From: Azospirillum sp. TSA2s
GTDB taxonomy: Bacteria; Pseudomonadota; Alphaproteobacteria; Azospirillales; Azospirillaceae
Reading direction: 5' to 3'
Assembly: GCF_004923315.1 (NCBI RefSeq)
Contig: NZ_CP039650.1
Span: 806,001 to 870,000, forward strand
DNA: 64,000 nucleotides
A program made the translations under genes and the position numbers. Positions 1 through 8,449 of this stretch are shown one piece after another; the first letter of the stretch is position 1; each line of letters begins with the position of its first letter. Under the pieces are notes generated by a model. The model was not told where the DNA came from. It did not search any database and saw only the letters and a program-made list of their open reading frames with translations.

Positions 1-64
1 GCGGCGCCGGGACGCTATCCTGCGGCCCGAAATTCCCCTCCCGTCGTTTCGACAGGCCAGCCGC

Positions 65-1924
65 GTGACCGATACCACTGCCGAAATCACCGCCGCTCCC
101 GCCGCTCCCGCCACCGGGCAGGCTTACCGGGTGCTCGCGCGCAAATACCGGCCGAAGACCTTCGACGAGCTAATCGGGCAGGACGCGCTGGTCCGCACCC
201 TGACCAACGCCATCCAGTCCGGCCGCATCGCCCAGGCCTTCATGCTGACCGGCGTGCGCGGCGTCGGCAAGACCACCACCGCCCGCATCATCGCCCGCGC
301 GCTGAACTGCACCGGCCCGGACGGCACCGGCGGACCGACGGTCAGCCCCTGCGGCGTCTGCGACAACTGCCGCGCCATCGCCGAGGACCGCCACGTCGAC
401 GTGATGGAGATGGACGCCGCCAGCCACACCGGCGTCGACGACATCCGCGAGATCATCGACGGCGTGCGCTACTCGCCCGTCTCGGCCCGCTACAAGCTCT
501 ACATCATCGACGAGGTCCACATGCTGTCGAAGAGCGCGTTCAACGCGCTCCTGAAGACGCTTGAGGAACCGCCGAGCCATGTGAAGTTCGTCTTCGCCAC
601 CACCGAGATCCGCAAGGTCCCGGTCACGGTGCTGTCGCGCTGCCAGCGCTTCGACCTGCGCCGCGTCGACGCCCAGGTGTTGAAGGAGCACTTCACCCGC
701 ATCACCGCCCTTGAGGGCGCCGACATCGAGGGCGACGCCGCCGCCCTGATCGCGCGAGCCGCCGACGGGTCGGTGCGCGACGGCCTGTCGCTGCTCGATC
801 AGGCCATCGCGCTGGCCGCCGGCACGGTCACCGCGCAGCAGGTGCGCGACATGCTGGGACTGGCCGACCGCACCCGCGTCATCGACCTGTTCGAGGCCGC
901 CGTCTCCGCCAAACCCGCCGAGGCGATGGACATCCTGGCCGACCTGCACCGCGTCGGCGCCGATCCGGTGGTGATCCTGCAGGACCTGCTCGATCTCGTC
1001 CACAATCTGACCCGCCTGAAGGTGGTGCCCGACAGCGCCAACGACCCGTCCCTGCCGGAGGCGGAGCGCACGCGCGGATCCGCCCTGTCGTCCAGGCTCG
1101 GCATGCCGGCGCTGACCCGCGCATGGCAATTGCTGTTGAAGGGGCTGAACGAGGTGCAGGCCGCCCCGGTGCCGCAGCAGGCGCTGGAGATGGTGATCGT
1201 CCGCCTGTCCTACGCCGCCGACCTGCCGACGCCGGGCGAGTTGATCCGCCAGTTCCAGGCCCAACAGGCCAATGGCGGCAGTGGCGGCGCACCGATGGGC
1301 CGCGGCCCCGGCGGCGGAGGCGGACCGGTCGCGGTCGCCAGCCAGACCACCCACGCGGTTGCCCGTTCCATGGGTTCGGCCCAGCCGCAGAGCGCTCCCG
1401 TTGCGCAGGCCGCCCCCGCCGCCACCCCGGCCGGCGAAGAGCTGTCGCCGATGCCGCACGACTTCCGTGCGCTGGTGCAGCTGTTCTCCGACCGGCGCGA
1501 GGGCGCGCTCTACGGCTATCTGTTGGAGACGGTTCAGCTGGTCCGCATGGAGCCGGGCCGGCTGGAGCTGAAGCTCCGTCCCGCCGCCCCGCCGACCCTG
1601 CCGGCCAAGGTCGGGCAGTTCCTGAGCGAATGGACCGGCCATCGCTGGATCGTCGCCCTGTCCGAAGGCCCGGCCCAGCCGACGCTGGCGGAGCAGGACA
1701 AGGCCGAGAAGCGCCGCGCCTGGTCGGAGGCCGAAACAAACCCGGTGGTGCGCGCCGTGCTCGACGCTTTCAGCGGCGCAAAGATCATCGACGTCCGTGA
1801 TCTCGCCGAAGTTGCCGCGGCGGAGAGTGCGGCGGTTGCGGATGACGGCGAGACACCCGATTTCATGGTTCAGCAGCAGGACGATGGGGTCTATTACCCC
1901 CTCGACGACGAAGGAGAGTACTGA
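65..1924 (+). CDS. dnaX: DNA polymerase III subunit gamma/tau
   Basis: Clamp-loader ATPase subunit of the replicative polymerase, which loads the beta clamp on DNA in the cytoplasm. The 619-residue product has the P-loop GVRGVGKT at 63-70, a four-cysteine zinc site (C82, C96, C99, C102), the Walker B/DEVH motif at 149-152 and the SRC arginine-finger motif near 190. A Gly/Pro/Ala-rich linker (about 400-460) separates the AAA+ core from the C-terminal tau region that contacts the polymerase. The start is a GTG. Only 64 bases lie upstream in the window, so the promoter is not visible. It is the first gene of a dnaX-ybaB-recR cluster, an arrangement common in bacteria. No A-rich slippery site for a shorter gamma form was seen. 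Confidence 0.97.
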   Translation: MTDTTAEITAAPAAPATGQAYRVLARKYRPKTFDELIGQDALVRTLTNAIQSGRIAQAFMLTGVRGVGKTTTARIIARALNCTGPDGTGGPTVSPCGVCDNCRAIAEDRHVDVMEMDAASHTGVDDIREIIDGVRYSPVSARYKLYIIDEVHMLSKSAFNALLKTLEEPPSHVKFVFATTEIRKVPVTVLSRCQRFDLRRVDAQVLKEHFTRITALEGADIEGDAAALIARAADGSVRDGLSLLDQAIALAAGTVTAQQVRDMLGLADRTRVIDLFEAAVSAKPAEAMDILADLHRVGADPVVILQDLLDLVHNLTRLKVVPDSANDPSLPEAERTRGSALSSRLGMPALTRAWQLLLKGLNEVQAAPVPQQALEMVIVRLSYAADLPTPGELIRQFQAQQANGGSGGAPMGRGPGGGGGPVAVASQTTHAVARSMGSAQPQSAPVAQAAPAATPAGEELSPMPHDFRALVQLFSDRREGALYGYLLETVQLVRMEPGRLELKLRPAAPPTLPAKVGQFLSEWTGHRWIVALSEGPAQPTLAEQDKAEKRRAWSEAETNPVVRAVLDAFSGAKIIDVRDLAEVAAAESAAVADDGETPDFMVQQQDDGVYYPLDDEGEY

Positions 1925-1927
1925 CCG

Positions 1928-2251
1928 ATGAAGAATATCGGCAACATGATGAAGCAGGCCCAGCAGATGCAGGCCAAGATGCAGGAAATGCAGGCGAGCC
2001 TGGAGCAGGTCGAAGTGACCGGCCAGAGCGCCGCCGGCATGGTCGTCGTGACCGTCAACGGCAAGAGCGAGATGAAGAAGGTCAAGCTCGACAAGTCCGT
2101 CGTCGATCCCGAGGACGTCGAGGTGCTGGAGGACCTGATCGTCGCCGCCTTCAACGACGCCAAGAAGAAGGTCGAACAGCACGTCGCCGAGGAAACCTCG
2201 AAGATGATGGGCGGCCTGAAGCTCCCGCCCGGCATGAAGCTGCCGTTCTGA
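1928..2251 (+). CDS. ybaB: YbaB/EbfC family nucleoid-associated protein
   Basis: Small DNA-binding protein of 107 residues, expected to form a homodimer that bends or coats DNA. The N-terminal third is a Met/Gln-rich helix (MMKQAQQMQAKMQEMQ), the usual EbfC coiled segment. The core carries the typical GKSEMKKVKLDKSVVDPEDVEVLEDLIVAA-type pattern around 45-75. It begins 3 bases after the dnaX stop, with AAGGAG inside the dnaX 3' end as ribosome site, so the two are almost certainly co-transcribed. The exact role in recombination with RecR is not settled for the family. Confidence 0.93.
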   Translation: MKNIGNMMKQAQQMQAKMQEMQASLEQVEVTGQSAAGMVVVTVNGKSEMKKVKLDKSVVDPEDVEVLEDLIVAAFNDAKKKVEQHVAEETSKMMGGLKLPPGMKLPF

Positions 2252-2258
2252 TTTCTTG

Positions 2259-2410
2259 CCCTCTCCCGCCCCGGGAGAGGGAGGGGACCCGCCGAAGGCG
2301 GGGAGGGTGAGGGGCGATCCGGACATGGATCCCCTGATCCTCGCATCACCCCTCACCCTTCCCATGGCTGACGCCATGGGCCCCTTCCCTCTCCCGGGGC
2401 GGGAGAGGGA
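2259..2410. repeat. GC-rich palindromic intergenic repeat (copy 1)
   Basis: The ybaB-recR gap is filled by a composite palindrome. It opens with CCCTCTCCCGCCCCGGGAGA and ends with the inverse arm CTCCCGGGGCGGGAGAGGGA, with an internal arm GTGAGGGG/CCCCTCAC. The same motif family returns at 50264-50442, and related arms at 3041, 19561, 23923 and 44382. No coding sequence is supported. It probably folds in RNA and may modulate read-through into recR. Confidence 0.85.
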
Positions 2411-2433
2411 GTTATGTGTCGGCCGCCAAGTGA

Positions 2434-3027
2434 ATGATCGGACCTGAAATCGAACGCCTGATCCAGTTGCTGTCCAAGCTGCCGGGACTCGGTCCCCGGT
2501 CGGCGCGGCGGGCGGCACTGCATCTGATGAAGCGGCGGGACAGCCTGCTGGTTCCCCTGTCGGAGGCGATGGCGGCGGCCGGCGAATCGATCCGCGCCTG
2601 CTCCATCTGCGGCAACCTGGACAGCCGCGATCCCTGCACCGTCTGCTCCGACCCCACCCGCGACCGGTCGGTCATCTGCGTGGTGGAGGATGCCGGCGAC
2701 CTGTGGGCATTGGAACGCACCCGCGCCTTCCGCGGCACCTACCATGTGCTGGGCGGCCTGCTGTCGGCCCTGCAGGGTGTCGGCCCTGACGACCTGAACA
2801 TCGCCGGCCTCGCCGAACGTGCCAAGGACCCGGCGGTGCGCGAGATCATCCTGGCGCTGAACGCCACCGTCGACGGTCAGACCACCGCCCATGTGGTGAC
2901 CGACCGCCTGACCGATTCCGACGTCTCGGTCTCCCGCCTCGCCCACGGCGTTCCCGTCGGCGGCGAGTTGGACTATCTCGACGACGGCACGCTGACAGCG
3001 GCATTGAAGGCACGGCGGCCTTTGTAA
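2434..3027 (+). CDS. recR: recombination mediator RecR
   Basis: Component of the RecFOR pathway that helps load RecA at gapped DNA. The 197-residue product is full length for the family. It shows the N-terminal helix-hairpin-helix (LLSKLPGLGPRSARRAALHL), a C4 zinc finger (CSICGN then CTVC, about 56-72) and a Toprim domain starting at VICVVEDAGDLWALE. The ATG follows a weak ribosome site. It belongs to the dnaX-ybaB-recR cluster, although the 182-base palindromic repeat before it may weaken coupling. Confidence 0.96.
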   Translation: MIGPEIERLIQLLSKLPGLGPRSARRAALHLMKRRDSLLVPLSEAMAAAGESIRACSICGNLDSRDPCTVCSDPTRDRSVICVVEDAGDLWALERTRAFRGTYHVLGGLLSALQGVGPDDLNIAGLAERAKDPAVREIILALNATVDGQTTAHVVTDRLTDSDVSVSRLAHGVPVGGELDYLDDGTLTAALKARRPL

Positions 3028-3040
3028 GTGGCTGCGTAGT

Positions 3041-3206
3041 CCCCCCACCCCGACCCTCCCCCGCTGGGCGGGGGAGGGAGCAAGCGCTTGATCGGGAGAG
3101 TGGCGGCAGTCCCTCCCCCGCCCAGCTCTCGCACAAAGCTACGCTTTGTGCTGACGCGGCAGGCGGACCGAAGGTCCGCTGAGAGCGGGGGAGGTTAGGT
3201 GGGGGT
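3041..3206. repeat. GC-rich palindromic repeat (copy 2) carrying a nested 57-bp palindromic insert
   Basis: The outer arms CCCCCACCCCGACCCTCCCCC and GGGGGAGGTTAGGTGGGGG are inverted copies of each other. Inside, positions 3127-3183 hold an insert flanked by the trinucleotide AGC (3124-3126 and 3184-3186). The insert consists of two small stem-loops, GCACAAAGCTACGCTTTGTGC and GCGGACCGAAGGTCCGC. The same insert, 60 of 62 positions identical over the compared span, lies at 44467-44528. From 3207 to 3388 I see no gene or clear signal. Confidence 0.85.
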
Positions 3207-3388
3207 CTAACTTCCCCCGCACGTACACCCGCCCCAAAAGCGTACACCCCCGCACTTCACGCATCGCGAACCGCCGTACGCCGCAGTTCACGAAGCCAGA
3301 CCCGCTCCTTACGCACCCGCACTGGCACGTACATCCGCCTGCCGACGATGGTCCTTCGCAACACACCACCCGCGAAGGCACCCTCCCG

Positions 3389-5554
3389 ATGCGCAAGCCC
3401 GCCAAGCTCCCAATCGTCATCCGCATCCTGCTGGGCTTCTCCCCCTGGCTGCTGTTCGGCGCCATCCTGCCGCTTGCCGGACTGCTACCGGCCTCCCTCA
3501 CAGCGCTAACGGCCAGCCTCGCCCTCTGCGTCCTCGACAAACTGCGCAGTTCCTACAAGGCGCCGGAGTTGGTCGCTGCCGCCTTCTTCGCCGCCCTGCC
3601 GCTCTGCTCACCGCTGGGCTGGGACTGGCCGGTGCACAATCTCGGTCTCGCGATCCATTTGGCCTTGTCGGCCATGGCCTTCGGCAGCATCGCGATCGGC
3701 AGCCCCTTCACCCTGCAATATGCCCGCGACGACTGGCCGCGCGAGTGTTGGCACCTGCCGCAGTTCGTCGCCGTCAACCGGCTGATGACGGCCGTCTGGG
3801 GCGTGCTGTTCCTGATCGGCGGCCTCGGCTTCGCCGCCCTGCCCGGCTGGGAGGCTCCGGTCTCCATCGGCGCCAGCGCGCTGGGCATGATCGCCAACCG
3901 GCTGCTGCCGAACCGGCTGGTCACCATGGGGATGCGCCGCCGGCTGGCCGAGGCCGATCCGCACCCCTGGCCGGCCCCGGCGATCCTGAACCGCAAGCGC
4001 ACCGCACCGAACGAGCGCGATGTGGTGGTGGTCGGCTCCGGGATCAGCGGGCTGACGGCAGCGGCTCTGCTGGCACGGGCCGGGGCGCGGGTCACGGTTC
4101 TGGAGGCGCATGACCGCCCCGGCGGCTTCTGCACCAGCTGGACGGTCAAGGCGCGCAACCGCCGCGAACCGGGTGCCGAGCCCCTCCGCTACGTCTTCGA
4201 TGCCGGTGTCCACGACATCAGCGGTGCCCAGCCCGGCGGCCCGGTCGATCATCTGCTGCGCTCGCTCGGCGTCCACGACCGGGTGGACTGGCAACCGGTC
4301 AGCCGCGGTGTGGTGATGAACGGCAGGTTGCTCCAACTGGCCGACGATGCCGACGGACTGGCAACCCAGATCGCTGCCGACCACCCGCCCAGCGCCGCCG
4401 GTGCCGCCGCCTTCCTGGCGGAGATGCGGGCGATCCATGACGAGATGTTTCGCGGCTGCGCCGACCGCGGCCTGCCCAACATCCCCGATTCGGTGGCGGC
4501 GATGCGCCGCTATGCGACCGACTGCCCGCATTCCATGCGCTGGATGGGCCGCCCCTTCCAGGAGATGCTGGACCATTACATCCCCGACCGCGCCGGCCAG
4601 CGCCTGCTGACCGTGCTGACCGGCTATCTCAGCGACCGGGCGGACCTGCTGACCGCCGGTCAGATGGCGCCGATCTTCGGCTACTGGTTCTCCGGCGGCC
4701 GTTATCCCGCCGGCGGGTCGCAGGCGCTGGCCGACGCGCTGGCCCAGTCAATTCGTGCCGATGGCGGTGAAATCCGCCTGCGCACCTCCGTCACCCGCAT
4801 CCTGATCGAGGACGGCCGCGCCGCCGGTGTCGAGACTGCCGATGGCCGCATCATCCGCGCCCCCGCCGTGGTCTCCAACGCCGACCTGCGGCGGACCATG
4901 CTGGAACTGGTGGGGGCGGAGCATCTGCCGGCCGCCTACGCCGCCCGTTGCGCGGCTCTGCGTCCCTCGACCTCGGCCTTCATGGTCACGCTGGGGCTGG
5001 ACATCGTCCCCGACCTGCCGGCGATGACCTTCCTGCCGTCCGATGAGGCCGGTTTCGGCATGGCCATCGCCGTCCCCTCCACCCACGACCGCAGCCTTGC
5101 CCCTGCCGGCCATGCCGCGGTGACCCTGCTGCGCCTGGCCCCGGCCGATGCCGGCTGGAACCGCGCCGACCCCGCCTACAAGGCGCGCAAGCGGGCGGCG
5201 GGCGACGCGATGATTGCCGCCGCCGCACGCCTGATCCCCGATCTTGAACGCCACATCACCACCCGGCAGGAGGCCAGCGCCGCCACCTTCGCCCGCTATG
5301 CCCACACCAGCGCCGGTAGCGTCTACGGCATCGCCCCCGACCAGCGGCGACTGACCCGCCGCAGCCCGATCCCCGGCCTGTGCCTGGCCGGGGCCGGCGT
5401 CTTCCCTGGTCCCGGCGTCGAGGCCTGCGTCATCTCCGGACGGCTGGCGGCCGAAGCCCTGCTGGGCAAGGAAAGCCTGAGGCCGGAGGCCCTGCGCGGC
5501 ACCGCCGGGCAGGCCGTCCGCTCCCCCGCCCTGCCGGTGGCGCAGATGGGGTGA
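3389..5554 (+). CDS. membrane-anchored CrtI/CrtISO-like FAD-dependent oxidoreductase
   Basis: The 721-residue product appears to be a fusion. Residues 1 to about 175 contain four or five hydrophobic segments (for example SPWLLFGAILPLAGLLPASL and LMTAVWGVLFLIGGLGFAAL). From about 210 a Rossmann FAD-binding motif begins, VVVVGSGISGLTAAALLARA, followed by VTVLEAHDRPGG as in phytoene desaturase/carotene isomerase and amine-oxidase-type enzymes. The C-terminal PGPGVEACVISGRLAAEALL is the matching FAD-binding end. A polyene or lipid substrate in the membrane is plausible but unproven. No carotenoid genes are adjacent. The start is the ATG at 3389; the ribosome site is weak. Confidence 0.75.
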   Translation: MRKPAKLPIVIRILLGFSPWLLFGAILPLAGLLPASLTALTASLALCVLDKLRSSYKAPELVAAAFFAALPLCSPLGWDWPVHNLGLAIHLALSAMAFGSIAIGSPFTLQYARDDWPRECWHLPQFVAVNRLMTAVWGVLFLIGGLGFAALPGWEAPVSIGASALGMIANRLLPNRLVTMGMRRRLAEADPHPWPAPAILNRKRTAPNERDVVVVGSGISGLTAAALLARAGARVTVLEAHDRPGGFCTSWTVKARNRREPGAEPLRYVFDAGVHDISGAQPGGPVDHLLRSLGVHDRVDWQPVSRGVVMNGRLLQLADDADGLATQIAADHPPSAAGAAAFLAEMRAIHDEMFRGCADRGLPNIPDSVAAMRRYATDCPHSMRWMGRPFQEMLDHYIPDRAGQRLLTVLTGYLSDRADLLTAGQMAPIFGYWFSGGRYPAGGSQALADALAQSIRADGGEIRLRTSVTRILIEDGRAAGVETADGRIIRAPAVVSNADLRRTMLELVGAEHLPAAYAARCAALRPSTSAFMVTLGLDIVPDLPAMTFLPSDEAGFGMAIAVPSTHDRSLAPAGHAAVTLLRLAPADAGWNRADPAYKARKRAAGDAMIAAAARLIPDLERHITTRQEASAATFARYAHTSAGSVYGIAPDQRRLTRRSPIPGLCLAGAGVFPGPGVEACVISGRLAAEALLGKESLRPEALRGTAGQAVRSPALPVAQMG

Positions 5555-5580
5555 CGGTGAAAATAGCTGTCGGAAACTTC

Positions 5581-5679
5581 TCTCGGCCGTCATTCCCGCG
5601 AAGGCGGGAATCCAGCTTACCCACTGATCCAGCTATGGAAACGTCTGGATCCCCGCCTGCGCGGGGATGACGGCCGAGA
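5581..5679. repeat. long inverted repeat between convergent genes
   Basis: TCTCGGCCGTCAT at 5581-5593 pairs with ATGACGGCCGAGA at 5667-5679, and inner arms CCCGCGAAGGCGGG and CCCCGCCTGCGCGGGG each form their own hairpins. It lies between the ends of the FAD oxidoreductase gene and gluQ. It probably acts as a bidirectional terminator or is a REP/MITE-like element. It is unrelated in sequence to the other GC-rich repeats of the window. Confidence 0.8.
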
Positions 5680-5689
5680 AAATTGCTTA

Positions 5690-6565
5690 TCAAGCTACGG
5701 TGCTCAGCCCACCCGCGAACCCCGCCAGCGCCCGCACCTCGGCCGGGCTGCGGCCTTCGTCGCGGAGCGAGCGCAGGGACTGGGCGCGGTCGCGCTTGGC
5801 CAGCCGCTCGCCCGCCGCGTTCCGCAGCAGGCCGTGATGGTGATAGTCCGGCGGATCGTAGCCCAGAAGCGCCTGCAGCAGCCGGTGCAGGTGGGTGGCG
5901 AAGAACAGGTCCTCGCCGCGGGTGACCAGCGTCACGCCCTGCAGATGGTCGTCGACGGTGACGCTGAGGTGATAGCTGGTCGGCGTGTCCTTGCGCGCCA
6001 GCACCACGTCGCCCAGCAGTTCCGGCGTCGCCTCCTGCCAGCCCTGCGCCCGGTCGTGCCAGCGCAGCGGCCCGGTCAGCCGCCGGGTGGCCTCCACGTC
6101 GAGTCGCAGCGCCCAACTGTCGCCACGGGCAATCCTCTCCGCCCGCTCCTCGGCGGAGCGATGACGGCAGGTGCCGGGATAAAGCGGCCCATCCGGTCCA
6201 TGAGGCGCCGCACCGGCCCGCGCGATCTCGGCGGCGATGTCCTTGCGGGTACAGAAACAGGGATAGAGCACGCCCAGCGACTCGAGCCGGGCCAGCGCCG
6301 CGCGGAAATCGTCGAAATGGTCGGACTGGCGCCGGACCGGACCGTCCCAGTCGAGACCGAGCCACGCCAGATCCTCGATCAGGTCGCGCTCGTACTCGGG
6401 TCGGCAGCGGTTGGGGTCGATGTCCTCGATCCGCAACAGGAAGCGGCCGGCGGCACTGCGGGGGGCGCTGCGGGCGGTGGTCCAGCCGAACAGCGCGGAA
6501 TGGGCATGGCCCAGATGCAGGTGCCCGGTGGGGCTGGGGGCGAAGCGGGTGACGAGATCGCTCAT
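5690..6565 (-). CDS. gluQ: glutamyl-Q tRNA(Asp) synthetase
   Basis: Truncated glutamyl-tRNA synthetase paralogue that attaches glutamate to queuosine in the anticodon wobble base of tRNA(Asp). The 291-residue length (about 300 is usual) lacks the anticodon-binding domain. The HIGH-like motif is HLGHAHS (about 16-22). The zinc site is CFC near 102 with Y and C in YPGTCRH about 25 residues later. The KMSKS-like motif is reduced to LAKRD near 254. It ends opposite the FAD oxidoreductase gene across the inverted repeat. Confidence 0.93.
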   Translation of the reverse strand: MSDLVTRFAPSPTGHLHLGHAHSALFGWTTARSAPRSAAGRFLLRIEDIDPNRCRPEYERDLIEDLAWLGLDWDGPVRRQSDHFDDFRAALARLESLGVLYPCFCTRKDIAAEIARAGAAPHGPDGPLYPGTCRHRSAEERAERIARGDSWALRLDVEATRRLTGPLRWHDRAQGWQEATPELLGDVVLARKDTPTSYHLSVTVDDHLQGVTLVTRGEDLFFATHLHRLLQALLGYDPPDYHHHGLLRNAAGERLAKRDRAQSLRSLRDEGRSPAEVRALAGFAGGLSTVA

Positions 6566-6642
6566 CCCCGCTTTATAGCGGATCGCGCGCCGGACCGGGC
6601 GCGGGATGTGTAGGTCAGGCGGGACTTAGATGTAAGGCCAGA

Positions 6643-6810
6643 TCAAATATAAGGATTGTCGCGGATCGGCTCGACCGGGATCTCTTCGCCTTCCAGATAC
6701 AGCGCCAGACGACGGCGCAGCTCGCGATCGAACGCGTCGATGCGGATCTGGCGCTCACGCTCCTCGCGTTCACGGCGCTTCTGGGCGAGGTCGATGATGA
6801 CGGCGGTCAT
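6643..6810 (-). CDS. small conserved-looking hypothetical protein (55 aa)
   Basis: An ATG at 6808-6810 opens a 55-codon frame ending in TGA at 6643. The product is strongly charged: MTAVIIDLAQKRREREERER, then an RIDAFDRELRRRLALYLEG helix and a tail ending NPYI. Upstream, GAGGAAAG at about 6816-6823 (minus strand) is a good ribosome site. Codon third positions are GC-rich like the neighbours. No domain is recognised. A mostly helical, possibly coiled-coil protein is the only structural statement I can support. Confidence 0.6.
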   Translation of the reverse strand: MTAVIIDLAQKRREREERERQIRIDAFDRELRRRLALYLEGEEIPVEPIRDNPYI

Positions 6811-7071
6811 GGCGGACTTTCCTCGGGGTCGCTTCCGGCCGGTTCGGACCGGCGGGATCGGCTTGGATCAACGAGACCCACCATGGCGGCGTCATGGTTA
6901 ACGAGCGGTAAGCACGCAAGGGAAGCGGCCGGACTTTCTGCCGATGTCATTGTCGATGTCACAGCCCCTGCGCGAAGGTCCGGATGGCCGTTTGCCGCCT
7001 ATCCGGGCATGTCCACAGCGCGAAAAAGGTTACACATCAGTGAAGAAATTCGGCCGCACCGGGTCAAGATG

Positions 7072-7100
7072 TTGAGTCCGGCCCCCTGATCCACTATGTA
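7072..7100 (+). promoter_or_regulatory. candidate sigma-70 promoter for the HNH gene
   Basis: TTGAGT (7072-7077) and TATGTA (7095-7100) are separated by 17 bases, giving a leader of about 120 bases before the HNH start at 7229. The preceding stretch 6811-7071 contains no gene I can support. Confidence 0.4.
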
Positions 7101-7228
7101 TCTGGTTGTCCCGGATCGCCATCCGGCCGCCGGGGCGGAGCAGAGACGACCCCGCGCACAAGCCGCACCAGTGTCGCGTGCCGGGATCCAGACACGTCAG
7201 ACAACGGTTTCAGATAAGGGAGTGGCCA

Positions 7229-7792
7229 TTGGCTCCACCACCCGATCACTGTCCGGCTCTGGTGCTGAACGCGGATTTCCGCCCGCTCAGTTACTTCCCC
7301 TTGTCGCTATGGTCCTGGCAGGAAGCGGTCAAGGCGGTCTTTCTCGAACGGGTCAACATCGTATCGCACTATGACCGGGTCGTCCGATCCCCAAGTTTCG
7401 AAGTCCGGTTGCCCAGCGTCATCTCGCTGAAAGAGTTCATCCCGGCCACGCGCCGCCCGGCCTTCACCCGCTTCAACGTCTTCCTGCGCGACCGCTTCAC
7501 CTGCCAGTATTGCGGCCGCCCCTTCCCCACCCACGATCTGACCTTCGACCATGTGATCCCGCGGTCGCGCGGCGGTCGGACGACGTGGGAAAACGTCATC
7601 ACATCCTGTTCGGCCTGCAACCTGGCGAAGGGCGACCGCCTTCCCCACGTCTGCGGCATGATCCCCCTCAGTCCGCCCTTCCAGCCCAGTGCCTACGAGC
7701 TGCAAGAGAACGGACGCGCCTTCCCGCCAAACTTCCTCCATGAAAGTTGGCGGGATTTTCTTTACTGGGACTCGGAACTGGACCCGATGTAG
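7229..7792 (+). CDS. HNH endonuclease family protein
   Basis: The 187-residue product contains an HNH nuclease fold in its middle: the CQYCGRPF knuckle, then LTFDHVIPRSRGG and a closing NVITSCSACNLAKGD. These supply the zinc-binding CxxC pairs and the catalytic DH. I chose the TTG at 7229 because AAGGGAG lies 6 bases upstream and homologous proteins of this type start just before the LVLNADFRPLSYFPLS segment. An upstream frame start at 7106 exists but adds a Pro/Arg-rich, unlikely N terminus. This is a widespread housekeeping-type HNH protein whose substrate is unknown. Confidence 0.85.
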   Translation: MAPPPDHCPALVLNADFRPLSYFPLSLWSWQEAVKAVFLERVNIVSHYDRVVRSPSFEVRLPSVISLKEFIPATRRPAFTRFNVFLRDRFTCQYCGRPFPTHDLTFDHVIPRSRGGRTTWENVITSCSACNLAKGDRLPHVCGMIPLSPPFQPSAYELQENGRAFPPNFLHESWRDFLYWDSELDPM

Positions 7793-7852
7793 CGCGGTGC
7801 GGATGGGGGGACGGTGTCGCCCCCCTGCACCCGCCCGTTATACACCCGCCCC

Positions 7853-8449
7853 CTACACCCTCTCGGCCACCCAGATCACCGCCCGGGTGCCGGCCTTGAT
7901 CGCCGCCGACAGAATCGGATAACCCGCCGCGCGCTCCGCCTCGTTCTGCAGCCCGATGTCGCGGTGCTCGACCTCTTCCGCCTGGAACTTGCGGATGCTG
8001 TCGGTCAACTCCTGCTCCTCGGGGCCGAGATGCTTCAACTGCGCCTCGTAATGCTCCTCGATCACCTCTTCCACCGCGACGGTGCAGGCCATCGCCGCGC
8101 GCTCGCCCAGGATCGCGGTGCCGGCGCCCAGCAGGAAGCCGGTGACGTGCCACAGGGGCTGCAGCAGGGTCGGCCGCACCCGGCGGCGGTTCAGCTGCTT
8201 TTCGAAATATTGCAGATGGACCAGCTCCTGCTCCGCCATGTGGCGCAGGGTCTTGCCGTGGCGCCCCTTGCCCATGACGGCGATCTGGCCCTCATAGATG
8301 CGCTTGGCGCCGTACTCGCCGGCATGGTCGACACGGACGATGCGGGCCAGCCGCTCGCGCCGCGGCAGATCGCCGGGCATCGAACCGGGAAGAGATCCGG
8401 GCAGCGAGCCGGAACGGGAAACAGCGGAGGCAGACGTCGTTTCACTCAC
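7853..8449 (-). CDS. coq7: demethoxyubiquinone hydroxylase (COQ7 family)
   Basis: Di-iron hydroxylase that adds the penultimate hydroxyl to the ubiquinone ring at the membrane. The 198-residue product starts at a GTG (8447-8449) that overlaps the dsbB stop. Iron ligands are seen in DHAGEYGAKRIYEGQ, MAEQELVHLQ, VEEVIEEHYEAQ and EEVEHRD. A Ser/Gly/Pro-rich N-terminal tail of about 30 residues precedes the RIVRVDHAGE core. The GTGA overlap with dsbB indicates translational coupling. Confidence 0.94.
   Translation of the reverse strand: MSETTSASAVSRSGSLPGSLPGSMPGDLPRRERLARIVRVDHAGEYGAKRIYEGQIAVMGKGRHGKTLRHMAEQELVHLQYFEKQLNRRRVRPTLLQPLWHVTGFLLGAGTAILGERAAMACTVAVEEVIEEHYEAQLKHLGPEEQELTDSIRKFQAEEVEHRDIGLQNEAERAAGYPILSAAIKAGTRAVIWVAERV

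Noticed and set aside
1..64. Possible 4.5S RNA gene upstream of dnaX
   Set aside because: This gene often precedes dnaX in alphaproteobacteria, but the 64 bases available do not contain the conserved GGAAGG...AGCAG core.
65..1924. Programmed frameshift in dnaX producing a short gamma form
   Set aside because: No A-rich slippery heptamer with a downstream stop in the -1 frame was seen.
2259..2410. Regular GC-rich repeats suggesting a CRISPR array
   Set aside because: The units are palindromic and scattered singly through the window, with no regular spacers and no cas genes.
7106..7228. N-terminal extension of the HNH protein
   Set aside because: The stretch is Arg/Pro-rich, lies downstream of the candidate promoter as leader, and a strong ribosome site precedes the TTG at 7229.
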